Shown here: positions 1 through 8,900 of the stretch, piece by piece
Layout: each line of letters opens with the position of its first letter
Position numbering within the stretch: the first letter of the stretch is position 1
NCBI GenBank assembly: GCA_002127295.1
Contig: NFUV01000001.1
Span: 1,302,001-1,366,000 of the forward strand
Direction: 5' to 3'
Length of the DNA stretch: 64,000 nt
From: Chitinophagaceae bacterium IBVUCB2
Lineage (GTDB): Bacteria > Bacteroidota > Bacteroidia > Chitinophagales > Chitinophagaceae
Translations under genes and position numbers: made by a program
The notes under the pieces: model-generated
What the model was told of the DNA's origin: nothing
Seen by the model: the letters and a program-made list of their open reading frames with translations, nothing else
The model's database searches: none

Positions 1-256
1 GATGACCGAAAAGCCAACTACGGTTATGCCCAATAAATTCATGTAATTGTTCTAGCCCATTACCTGCATTCGCTTTGATCTCCCGTTTTACTCCTGCCGC
101 CAGCAGGCATTCCTGGGAATGTGGTAATAACTGGTATTGGTGATTATCCAAAAAACAAAAAGTGTTGAACCGTTGTACCCAGTTCAACACTTTTATTTTA
201 ATCTCCGTAAAGTTATTTATAGTATAAGTAACTTTTGTGGCAGAAGTATGCGTCAA
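1..256 (-). CDS. Chorismate-binding synthase component I (PabB/TrpE-like), N-terminal part, cut by window start
   Basis: An open minus-strand frame runs off the window start. It contains VLNWVQRFNTFCFLDNHQYQ near the beginning and SWLFGH at the edge. These resemble the N-terminus of Bacteroidetes aminodeoxychorismate/anthranilate synthase component I, where a CFLDNHQY-like stretch is followed by a WLFGHxxYDLKN-like motif. No ATG exists in this frame between the upstream in-frame stop and the window edge. The start would have to be TTG at 256, GTG at 190 or TTG at 187; 256 is given as the outer limit. The gene lies downstream of purA and the acidic-protein gene on the same strand. PabB versus TrpE cannot be decided because the catalytic domain is outside the window. 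Confidence 0.55.
   Translation of the reverse strand, partial: MTHTSATKVTYTINNFTEIKIKVLNWVQRFNTFCFLDNHQYQLLPHSQECLLAAGVKREIKANAGNGLEQLHEFIGHNRSWLFGH
158..194 (-). terminator. 13-bp hairpin with T-run inside the 5' end of the pabB-like frame
   Basis: Bases 158-170 and 182-194 are perfect inverted complements with an 11-base loop. On the minus strand the 3' arm runs into TTTTTGTTTTTT, the form of an intrinsic terminator. It lies about 90 bases after the acidic-protein stop codon and could end the purA transcript. It also falls inside the pabB-like reading frame and contains the GTG candidate start at 190, so it might act as an attenuator instead. Confidence 0.55.
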
Positions 257-286
257 AATATTTTCTCCACTTTAGTATAATAAAAT

Positions 287-724
287 TTAATAATCCTCCT
301 CATCATCATCAAAGTCATCCTTATCATTAAACATGTCTTTGAATTCATCATCCAGCTTTAGATCATCGTCATCATCTGCAGCAGGTTTTTTTGCCCCGCC
401 CACAGCTTTCTTTCCTTTAGATTTAGGAACATCGAACTCTTCAAAATCGGGATCCCACTCTTCCTCTTCTTCTGGTTTTTCCCAATCATCGGGTTCATCC
501 TCACCGCTATCTTCATCTTCTTCATCTTCGTCTTTGCCTTTTTTGGATGTAGCAGCTTTAGCGCCTTTTTTTGCAGGTGCTACCTCTTCGTCATCATCTT
601 CAAAATCGTCATCATCATCGTCTTCCTCTTTTTTCTTGGATTTCGGAGATGGTTTTTTTGCAGCTTCCTTTTCGGATTCGGAATTAGTTTTCCCTGCGAT
701 CTTTTTTTCTGGTTTTGATGCCAT
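287..724 (-). CDS. Highly acidic low-complexity protein, function unknown
   Basis: This 145-residue protein has a Lys/Ser/Pro-rich first 30 residues, then long runs of Asp and Glu broken by Lys/Ala-rich linkers, and an Asp-rich end. The only ordered-looking motif is WDPDFEEFDVPKSKGKK around residues 90-106, and similar cores occur in short acidic proteins of other Bacteroidetes (from memory). There is no signal peptide or membrane segment, so it is probably cytosolic and largely disordered. It follows purA on the same strand after 89 bases and may be cotranscribed. Possible roles such as a nucleic-acid mimic or a polymerase-delta-like tail are speculation. The D/E bias makes the antisense frame an apparent poly-Ser ORF, which is a shadow. 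Confidence 0.7.
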   Translation of the reverse strand: MASKPEKKIAGKTNSESEKEAAKKPSPKSKKKEEDDDDDDFEDDDEEVAPAKKGAKAATSKKGKDEDEEDEDSGEDEPDDWEKPEEEEEWDPDFEEFDVPKSKGKKAVGGAKKPAADDDDDLKLDDEFKDMFNDKDDFDDDEEDY

Positions 725-813
725 ACACTTATAGGATTAATGCTGTAAAATTTCAGCGAAGTTTTTAATTCGCCAAATTTTTAAAGTGTTTTTTTCAGTA
801 ATAATATTAACTC

Positions 814-2079
814 TTATTCTGCTGATACAATTTGGTCTCTTCCCGGGCCATTGGAGATATAGGAAACCTTCACTCCTAGGTATTCGTTTATGAAGTTAAC
901 ATAGGTTTTCATAGTATCAGGCAAATCTGCATAAGATTTAGCTGCACTCGTATCAATGTTCCAACCTGGAAAAGCTTTAAACACCGGTTCAGGCTTTGCT
1001 CTCTCTAATTGAAAGGGGATTTCCCGGCTACTTTTTCCGTTTATTTTATATTCTGTACAAACCTGTAATTCTTTAAATGAGTCCAGCACATCGGCTTTTG
1101 TCATTACAATTTTGGTAACTCCGTTAATCATGCAGGCAAAGTTCAATGCTACCAGATCAACCCAACCGCAACGGCGTGGTCTTCCGGTTGTAGCACCGAA
1201 TTCGTTCCCGATCTTTCTTAACTCTTCCCCTGTTTCATTTTCCAATTCTGTAGGGAAAGGACCACTACCCACTCTTGTGCAATAAGCTTTGGTTACACCT
1301 ATTACATCCCTGATAAGCTGGGGTGCAACACCTAAGCCACTGCTTACCCCTGCAGATATAGTACTGCTCGACGTTACGTACGGGAAGGTCCCAAAATCTA
1401 TATCCAGCATACTTCCTTGTGCACCTTCAGCCAAAACTCTTTTGCCTTCTTTAATATGCTTATTTATGAAATATTCACCGTTTACAATATTCAATTCTTT
1501 TAAAAACTCAACGGCTTCAAAAAACTCTTCTTCCCAAGCCGTAATATCTTCTTGAAAATTATAATTATCCAACAAACGTTGGTGCTTCAATCTCAGCTTT
1601 ATATAAGAAGTAGTAAAGCTTTTGTCTAATAAGTCGCCTACTCTCAAACCATTACGACCCGTTTTATCCATATAGGTGGGTCCGATACCCTTCAGGGTGG
1701 AACCAATTTTCTGGCTACCTTTTGATAATTCAGCTGCTTTGTCTAAAGCTCTGTGAGTAGGCAATATAAGATGTGTTCTTTCGGCGATAAAAAGATTCTT
1801 CTTCAAATCAATGCCAAAAGAAGCAACGAGATCACACTCCTTTTTTAAAGTGACCGGATCAAGCACAACCCCATTACCAATAAGATTAATAATTCCTTCG
1901 TGGAAAACTCCGGATGGTATTTGGTGAAGTACTACTTTTTTGTCATTTACATATAAAGTGTGTCCCGCATTAGGCCCCCCCTGGAAACGGGCGACTAAAT
2001 CATAATCCTTCGCAAAAAAATCAACAATCTTGCCTTTTCCTTCATCGCCCCACTGGAGGCCGAGTAATACATCTACCAT
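814..2079 (-). CDS. purA: Adenylosuccinate synthetase PurA
   Basis: This 421-residue cytosolic enzyme condenses IMP and aspartate with GTP hydrolysis to adenylosuccinate, the first committed step from IMP to AMP. The GTP-binding loop WGDEGKGK lies at residues 10-17 with the catalytic Asp12, and the catalytic His40 is in the PNAGH motif. The central KGIGPTYMDK and TTGRPRRCGW motifs and the C-terminal SNGPGR motif are also present. Length is normal for the family. The ATG at 2079 begins MVDVLLGLQWGDEG, as expected. An acidic-protein gene follows on the same strand. No other purine genes are adjacent. Confidence 0.97.
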   Translation of the reverse strand: MVDVLLGLQWGDEGKGKIVDFFAKDYDLVARFQGGPNAGHTLYVNDKKVVLHQIPSGVFHEGIINLIGNGVVLDPVTLKKECDLVASFGIDLKKNLFIAERTHLILPTHRALDKAAELSKGSQKIGSTLKGIGPTYMDKTGRNGLRVGDLLDKSFTTSYIKLRLKHQRLLDNYNFQEDITAWEEEFFEAVEFLKELNIVNGEYFINKHIKEGKRVLAEGAQGSMLDIDFGTFPYVTSSSTISAGVSSGLGVAPQLIRDVIGVTKAYCTRVGSGPFPTELENETGEELRKIGNEFGATTGRPRRCGWVDLVALNFACMINGVTKIVMTKADVLDSFKELQVCTEYKINGKSSREIPFQLERAKPEPVFKAFPGWNIDTSAAKSYADLPDTMKTYVNFINEYLGVKVSYISNGPGRDQIVSAE

Positions 2080-2143
2080 GGTTATTTGAAATTAATTTGC
2101 ACCGTCAAAAATGTAAGCTGACTAGGCCAGCAAAAATAAGGTA

Positions 2144-2175
2144 CAAACAAAAAGCCACCGAATAAATCCGGTGGC
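2144..2175 (-). terminator. Intrinsic terminator of the 2212-5688 gene
   Basis: A 7-bp GC-rich stem (2154-2160 with 2169-2175) with an 8-base loop is followed on the minus strand by TTTTTGTTTG. It starts 37 bases past the stop codon of the SprB-repeat gene. Confidence 0.85.
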
Positions 2176-2211
2176 GTAATCAATATTTTATTAACGGAAA
2201 ATGAAGACTTA

Positions 2212-5200
2212 CTAACGAATGAGCATAATGGTTCCTTTTTTGGTAATAACCTCGTTATTAGCGGTTATTCCTTCAGCCATCCAAACATATACATCACTGG
2301 GTTGTGTGGCACCTTTAAATCTGCCATCCCAGGCGTCGCCAATTCTATTTGTCGAAAAAATCAATTGACCCGAACGGTTGAACACCCTGAAATATTTGAT
2401 TTGTTTGATCCCAACAGTAAATGGTGCAAAAGTATCATTTCGCCCATCCCCATTTGGTGTAAATCCAGTAGGGATATACATATCAGGTCCTTTATAAACC
2501 CTGATTTTTACAAAGCCTTCCGCTTTACAACCTTCAGGAGTAGTGCCTGTTACTTTATATAAATTATCGGTTGTTACAGTTAATTCAGGGTTTGAAATAA
2601 AAGGATTATCAAGACCAACTGTTGGTGACCAACTATACGCAGTAGCGATTGAAGATGCTGACAACCTGAACCTATCCCCCGCATGGACTACGGTATCGGA
2701 TGGCGACAGCGTAATAGTAAATGGAGGTTTTACAACCACTTTTACAGAATCATTTTTTAGGGAGGAACAATTATTTGCATCCATTACAGATAAAATATAA
2801 GTAATATCTCTATCGGGTGTAATTGTGGGACTTGCTCCTGTTCCATTCATAAAAGTTGTTGGTGACCAAGTATATCTTGTTCCCCCCGAACCTTGTAATT
2901 GTATACTTTGACCCTGACACATTACAATATCAGCCCCAGCATTAGCAATTGGTGCTGGATTTACAATTAGGTTTATTGTACCTGTTAACTGGCAAGTACC
3001 TAGAGTGGCCGTAACAGTGTATTGAGTGCTTGTTACCGGATTAGCTACCGGATTAGCAATACCTGGGTTGCTCAAACCTATTACTGGCGACCATGAAAAT
3101 TGACTTGCAATAGAAGAAACCGCAAGTTGAGTTGAGCTTCCTTCACAAATTGAAACATTAGCCGGCATGGATAGAGTAAGTATGTTATTCATTCCAACAG
3201 TAATTCCGTTTATAGTCGCTACACATCCTGCATTATCTAAAACGTATGCTGTATAACTGCCGGGTGTTACATTAAACGAATTAGATTGTTGCCAGTTTTC
3301 ATTATTTAGCGAATAGGTATATGGCTGAGCTCCCCCTGTAACATTAATAGTTATGCTACCCCGATTATTACTTAAACAAGTAGCGTTAATAACTGTTGCG
3401 GCCGCCTGCAATGAATTTGATGCCGAAAGTATTACAGCAGGTAATGTTTGAGTACAACCATTGTCATCTCTGATTGACGGTTGATAGCTGCCTGCTGCAA
3501 GTCCACTGAATGTATTTCCAGTCTGCCAGGTGGTGCCATTCAGAGAATATTCATAAGGTGCAACTCCACCTTCCCCAGTTAAAGTTATTGAGCCATTAGA
3601 CTGAGTGCATGTTGGATGAGATACAGTATGGGTTAATGAAACAACAGTTGGTTGAGTAATGGAAATATTATTCTGACTTGCCTGGCAGCCGCTATTGTCA
3701 CGATAGTAAACGGTGTATGTGCCAGCAATTAGACCATTAAAAATATTTGATGTTTGCCACGTCGTGCCGTCTAATGAATACTGGTAAGGTGCGGTTCCAC
3801 CTGTTACATTAGAAACTGTTATTGATCCGGTTCCGCTTCCGTTACACAATGGATTGGTTTGATCAATTGTGGCACCTAAAGAGCCGGTGGATGTTAATGT
3901 TACAGGGAGGGATTGAGTACAGCTATTGTTATCCCTTATCATTGGTTGATAGTTGCCGGCTGAAAGTCCACTAAATATATTTCCGCTCTGCCATGTTGTT
4001 CCATTAAGAGAATACTGGTATGGAGGAAGACCTCCTACACCTGATAAGGTAATTGAACCGCTTGAATTTCCACAACCTGGATGTAATAAACTGCTGGTTA
4101 ATGTAAGTGCTGCAGGTTGTGTAATTAAAATATTATTCTGACTTGCCTGGCATCCTCCATTATCACGATAATAAACCGTGTAAGTACCAGCAATTAGTCC
4201 ATTAAAAGTATTTGATGTTTGCCACATGGCGCCGTCTAATGAATATTGATAAGGTACAGTCCCCCCACTTATGTTAGATATTGAAATGGTTCCTGTAGCA
4301 CCACCATTACATAAAACATTAGTTTGAGCAATTGTTGCCGTTAATGATGATCCTGCGCCAACAGTTATGTTAACTGTACTGCTACAACCTCCTGCATCCT
4401 GCACAAGTCCTGTATAAGTTCCGGCCGCAAGATTTATGAAAGTATTACTTGCCTGAAGCGGTCCTCCATTTAGGGAGTATTGATATGGAGGAACACCATT
4501 CCCAGACGGGACATTTATTGTAGCTGTGCCATTGGCTTGACCACAAGTAGCAGCATTTGATGTTGCTGTAGCATTAAGACCACCTGTATTATTTCTTGTA
4601 ACTCTTATTGTATCAGAGCCAAATATTTCAACTCCCGGGTTATCAATTTTTGTATACACCGACCGGGCTATATAAGTTGTAGTGCCTGCAGGGCCACAAA
4701 TGTTGGGAAAGTCTACCCTTAATTGCCCGTTATTTAAATTTGTAATGGTGCCTGTAGAAACTAAAGTTCCTGCCAAATCAAATAATTCAGCTCTTCTAAA
4801 TAGGGAAGCTCCAGATGAGGGTACAAAACGCCATGTCTCATTCATACCGGGTGAGCCCCATGGATTATCTGATGCTCTGCGTCCCGGAGCCATTATTCCC
4901 TGGTCACGATTATAGTTTTGCATGCCTACCATTGCTCTTCCTTCATTCCAATCACCGCATATTTGCATGCCAGCGATCAATACCTCCACTATTCCAGTTG
5001 ATTCGTATAATACGATTTGGTGAGTGTTTTCAATCAAAAGTTCACATCCTGAACCAGGGCGGGTATACATTGGAACTTTGTAATAACTGGCAACCCATCG
5101 GCGATGGGGTGCTATTCCTGTAACTGTATATTGGATTTTTTGAGTAGGCGATGTGGTATAGATAGGATTAAGGTCATGGTAAGGTCCCATAATAACAGCA

Positions 5201-5688
5201 CGACTATACATCGTACTCGGAAGGTTGACGGGAGGACCTATATCAGCGTTTAAATTACCCTGATCATCAAGAATTCCAAAGTGGGCAAATATATTAGCCA
5301 ATCCCAGATCAAAACATAGCAAACCATTGGGACTCATAAGAACCCGGTTATAAGTTGCTCCATAATAATAAAACGGGAACCCAATGTCCAACGGAGCCGA
5401 ATAAACATCATCATCAGTAAATCCTGCTGATGTTCCGGGACCATTAGGTGGTGTATAAATAGGAAAACAAGAACTGCTATATCTGGGAATAGGGTTTACC
5501 GTATAAGCTCCTGTATTTGCATGTATATCTGGTATGATATGTTGTAAAGTAAAACAACTGGTTGTACCACACCCACTAATGGTAGTATCCCTGGCGCAAT
5601 TAAAAGAAAAGCTTTGTGCATGTGATGAACTGGCAGTGATTACTGCACAGAATAGTAGAATGATATATTTCAACAAGCGGTTTTTCAT
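2212..5688 (-). CDS. Secreted SprB-repeat protein with T9SS type B sorting domain
   Basis: This 1158-residue protein is predicted to be exported by Sec and then by the type IX system. Residues 1-24 form a signal peptide ending near SSHAQS. Residues 25-370 form an N-terminal domain shared with the next gene upstream, with ENTHQIVLYESTGIVEV resembling a nidogen-like fold. Residues about 375-830 hold six SprB repeats with a C..G.I......PYQYSL core. Ig/PKD-like segments with SWSP motifs follow. Residues about 1070-1158 are a gliding-motility-associated C-terminal domain (YIPTGFTPNGDGRNDTF, VFNRSGQLIF, YVWMAEG). SprB-type proteins are cell-surface adhesins in gliding Bacteroidetes; whether this organism glides is unknown. 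It looks like a tandem duplicate of 5950-9687. Confidence 0.9.
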   Translation of the reverse strand: MKNRLLKYIILLFCAVITASSSHAQSFSFNCARDTTISGCGTTSCFTLQHIIPDIHANTGAYTVNPIPRYSSSCFPIYTPPNGPGTSAGFTDDDVYSAPLDIGFPFYYYGATYNRVLMSPNGLLCFDLGLANIFAHFGILDDQGNLNADIGPPVNLPSTMYSRAVIMGPYHDLNPIYTTSPTQKIQYTVTGIAPHRRWVASYYKVPMYTRPGSGCELLIENTHQIVLYESTGIVEVLIAGMQICGDWNEGRAMVGMQNYNRDQGIMAPGRRASDNPWGSPGMNETWRFVPSSGASLFRRAELFDLAGTLVSTGTITNLNNGQLRVDFPNICGPAGTTTYIARSVYTKIDNPGVEIFGSDTIRVTRNNTGGLNATATSNAATCGQANGTATINVPSGNGVPPYQYSLNGGPLQASNTFINLAAGTYTGLVQDAGGCSSTVNITVGAGSSLTATIAQTNVLCNGGATGTISISNISGGTVPYQYSLDGAMWQTSNTFNGLIAGTYTVYYRDNGGCQASQNNILITQPAALTLTSSLLHPGCGNSSGSITLSGVGGLPPYQYSLNGTTWQSGNIFSGLSAGNYQPMIRDNNSCTQSLPVTLTSTGSLGATIDQTNPLCNGSGTGSITVSNVTGGTAPYQYSLDGTTWQTSNIFNGLIAGTYTVYYRDNSGCQASQNNISITQPTVVSLTHTVSHPTCTQSNGSITLTGEGGVAPYEYSLNGTTWQTGNTFSGLAAGSYQPSIRDDNGCTQTLPAVILSASNSLQAAATVINATCLSNNRGSITINVTGGAQPYTYSLNNENWQQSNSFNVTPGSYTAYVLDNAGCVATINGITVGMNNILTLSMPANVSICEGSSTQLAVSSIASQFSWSPVIGLSNPGIANPVANPVTSTQYTVTATLGTCQLTGTINLIVNPAPIANAGADIVMCQGQSIQLQGSGGTRYTWSPTTFMNGTGASPTITPDRDITYILSVMDANNCSSLKNDSVKVVVKPPFTITLSPSDTVVHAGDRFRLSASSIATAYSWSPTVGLDNPFISNPELTVTTDNLYKVTGTTPEGCKAEGFVKIRVYKGPDMYIPTGFTPNGDGRNDTFAPFTVGIKQIKYFRVFNRSGQLIFSTNRIGDAWDGRFKGATQPSDVYVWMAEGITANNEVITKKGTIMLIR
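3400..4335 (-). repeat. Alternating A-B-A-B SprB repeat units inside the 2212-5688 gene
   Basis: Repeats 2 and 4 of the protein share WQTSN.FNGLIAGTYTVYYRDN.GCQASQNN almost exactly, while repeats 3 and 5 share a different ending (SYQP or NYQP, then IRD..CTQ.LP). The DNA around 3650-3850 and 4120-4330 is correspondingly close. This suggests duplication of a two-repeat unit rather than of single repeats. Confidence 0.75.
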
Positions 5689-5862
5689 AGCCTGCTACTC
5701 AGGATTCCACGTATCAATTTTTACATTGATTTTAGGAGGTGGAAGGTATTGTAATACCCTTTTATTGGATTTTAAAATCTAGTCGAATTATAAACAAAAT
5801 ATTCCCTTTTTTATTGCACTTATTCACAGACACCAAAAAAGTATACATGCAAAAAAAAGTCC

Positions 5863-5898
5863 AAAAAAAAGATGCACAGGATATTTCTGTACATCTTT
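5863..5898 (-). terminator. Intrinsic terminator of the 5950-9687 gene
   Basis: A 12-bp stem with one G-T wobble (5868-5879 with 5887-5898), a 7-base loop and a run of at least eight T on the minus strand lies 50 bases past the stop codon. It separates the two paralogous surface-protein genes, so they are probably transcribed separately. The rest of the 261-base gap is AT-rich with no visible gene. Confidence 0.85.
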
Positions 5899-5949
5899 AA
5901 TAATTTCATGCTTCAAATCAATTCTCTGCTCGTAATAGTACGAGTTAGC

Positions 5950-8900
5950 TTACCGGATTAACACTACTGTTCCTTTTTTGGTGATAATTTTATTTTCTTT
6001 GGTAATGCCTTCAGCCATCCATACATAAGTACCGGTGGCTTGTTCCGCCCCGTTTGACTTTCCATCCCAGCCATCTAACAACCTGGTAGATGAAAAAACA
6101 AGCTGCCCCCAGCGGTTAAAGACCTTGAAATAATTAATACTTTTTATACCGACCGGGAATGGGTAAAATGTATCATTTTTTCCATCATTGTTGGGGGTAA
6201 ACCCGGTAGGTACATATAATTCTGGGCCTTTATATACCCTTATGTTCACATAGCCTTCTCCCTTACACCCTGCAGTAGTTTCAGCAGTGACCTTATAAAC
6301 AATATCATCTCCAATATTTCCAATGGTTACTACGGGATTTGAAATGCTTGCATCACTCAACCTGGTTGAAGGGGACCAGGTGAAAATATTTGCCGTAGCA
6401 ACCTCTGCAATTGCTGACAATTGAAATGTATCCCCCGGATGTGCAATAGTATCAATTGGAAATGTATTTACTTTAATTGGGGGTGTTACATCCACTACAA
6501 TATCATCAGTGATTAAGGATTCGCACCCATTTGCGTCAATAACATTCGACAATGTATAAGTAATTGTTCTTGCCGGATTCGATACGGGGTTTGCTCCTGT
6601 AGTACTATTGAGATAGGTGGATGGGATCCAGGTATACTGTACTCCACCTGAACCTTGCAATGTGTACGTTTGACCATAACAAATAAATGCATCCACACCG
6701 GCATCAGGAATTGGTGCCGGGTTTACATTTACTATTACAATATCATCAACACTGCAACGACCTAATGTTGCCGTAACAGTATAAGTTGTTGTTGAAGTAG
6801 GACTAGCCACGGGATTTGAAATAGTTGTACTGCTTAAACCGGTAGCAGGTGACCAGGCATATTGAGTGGCATTGGAAACTAATTCCAATTGCGTTGACTT
6901 ACTTTCACAAATAGTTGGATCAACTTGTGGAGTGAAAGTAAGATCGTTCGTAAGACCTACCGTTGTATTAAACTGGTAAGTGCACCCAAGATTATCTCTT
7001 ACACTAATTGTATAATTGCTCGGAGCTACATTAAACACATTTGAGGACTGCCAGTTTGCACCTGCATCAATCGAATACTCATAGCTAGCATTTCCTCCGC
7101 TTGCTGTAACGGTAATTGTTCCATCATTACCCCCATTGCAACTTGCATTGGTAGTGGCAGCGGTTGCGGTTAAAGCTAAAGGTTCTGTAACATTTATTGT
7201 TTGAGTAGTAGTACAAAGGTTTGCATCTCTTATAGTAACTGTATATGTATTAGCAGCAACATTAAAAACATTTGATGATTGCCAGTTTGTTCCTCCGTTT
7301 ATTGAATATTCGTAAGGTGCTGTTCCGCCGGTTGACGTCACCGTTATTGTTCCATTATTTTGCGCATTACATAATGCAGCTACAGTATTAGCAGTTGCAT
7401 TTAATACAGCAGGTTCTGTTATAGTTCGATTTAACTGGCCGGAACATCCATTACTCTCCCTGAAATAAACAGTATAAGTTCCTGCAATTAATCCATTAAA
7501 AATATTTGATGATTGCCAGGTAGCATTATCTAAAGAATATTCATAGGGTGCTGTTCCACTAGCTGGTACTGCTACAGTGATAGAACCAGAAGCACCTCCA
7601 TTACATAATACATTCGTATGGGTTGCGGTTGTAGTCAATGCAGGACCTGCTGTAACATTTACCGGAATTACATTACTTATACATCCGCTAGGTATATCAG
7701 TAACAGTAACTGAGTACGAACCAGCAACTAGTCCGGTATATGATGCAGTTGCCCCGGTTTGTACAATAGCGCCAGGATTCAATACAAAATTGTAAGGCCC
7801 CGTTCCGTTTGTTGGTGTTACCGTTATTACTCCATTAATTGCGCCATTACAGGATGTAGCCGTAGTAGTAGTATTTGCAGCAAGTGTTGCACCCGGTAAT
7901 ACATTCACTGTTAGATTAGGATTAGTGATACATCCATTAAAATCAGTAATTCTTATAGTGTGACTACCAGCAGCAAGACCCGTAAACACGGCTGTTGCTC
8001 CTGTTTGAGTAGTTACTCCATCTAATAAAAAAGTATAGGGGCCAGTTCCATTGGTAGGAGTAACAGTAATTGTTCCATTGGTTGCGCCGGCACAAGTTGT
8101 TGCCGTTTGCGATGTGTTGGCTGTTAATCCTGCACCTGCCGGTACAGTTGCATTTAATGCTGGTGATGTTGTGCATCCACTTGCATCAGTAATTGTAATT
8201 GTATACCCTCCTGATGCCAGACCGGTGTATGATGCTGTAGCACCTGTTCGTACAATATTGCCCGGATTGAGTGTGAAAGTGTATGGTGCAGTTCCTATCG
8301 TGGGTGTGATTGTCAAACTTCCATTATTTACACCCGGACAAGAAGTAGCTACAGGGGTGATATTAGCAGTAAGATTATTGTTTTGTGTAACTGTAACTGG
8401 AACGGTACTGTTACAAACACCAGATGCATCTGTTACAAAAACTGAATGAGGTCCTGCTGCAACATTCAAAAATGTATAGGTCGAAGATGGTACTATTTGC
8501 GGTGCTCCCCCATCAAGTCTGTATGTAAATGGTGCTGTTCCTGTTGGTACACTTACTGTAATAGTTCCCGAAGGCGGGCCGCAGCTTGTAGCAGTTGAAG
8601 TAGCAGTTGCATTTAGATCGGTCGGAGGGCCTTTAGTAACCCGTACAGTATCTGTTCCGAAAATTTCTACTGACGGATCATCAATTTTTTGATACACTGA
8701 ACGGATTATATAGCTTGTAGTAGCACCCGCTGGCGGGCAAATATTAGGAAACGATGCTTCCAATCTTCCATTACCAATATTTACCACAGTTCCCGTTGTT
8801 ATAATAGTACCAGCAATGTCAGTTAATTCTACTCTCTTAAATAATGAAGGGCCACTGGCAGGTACGAAACGCCAGCTTTCGTTCATTCCAACTGATCCCC

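Noticed and set aside
333-734. Plus-strand frame rich in Ser
   Set aside because: It is the antisense of the acidic-protein gene; GAT/GAA codons read backwards give Ser/Phe runs.
8051-8449. 132-codon plus-strand frame within the SprB-repeat gene
   Set aside because: It is the antisense of repeats rich in Thr/Gly and carries the same periodicity, so it is a shadow.
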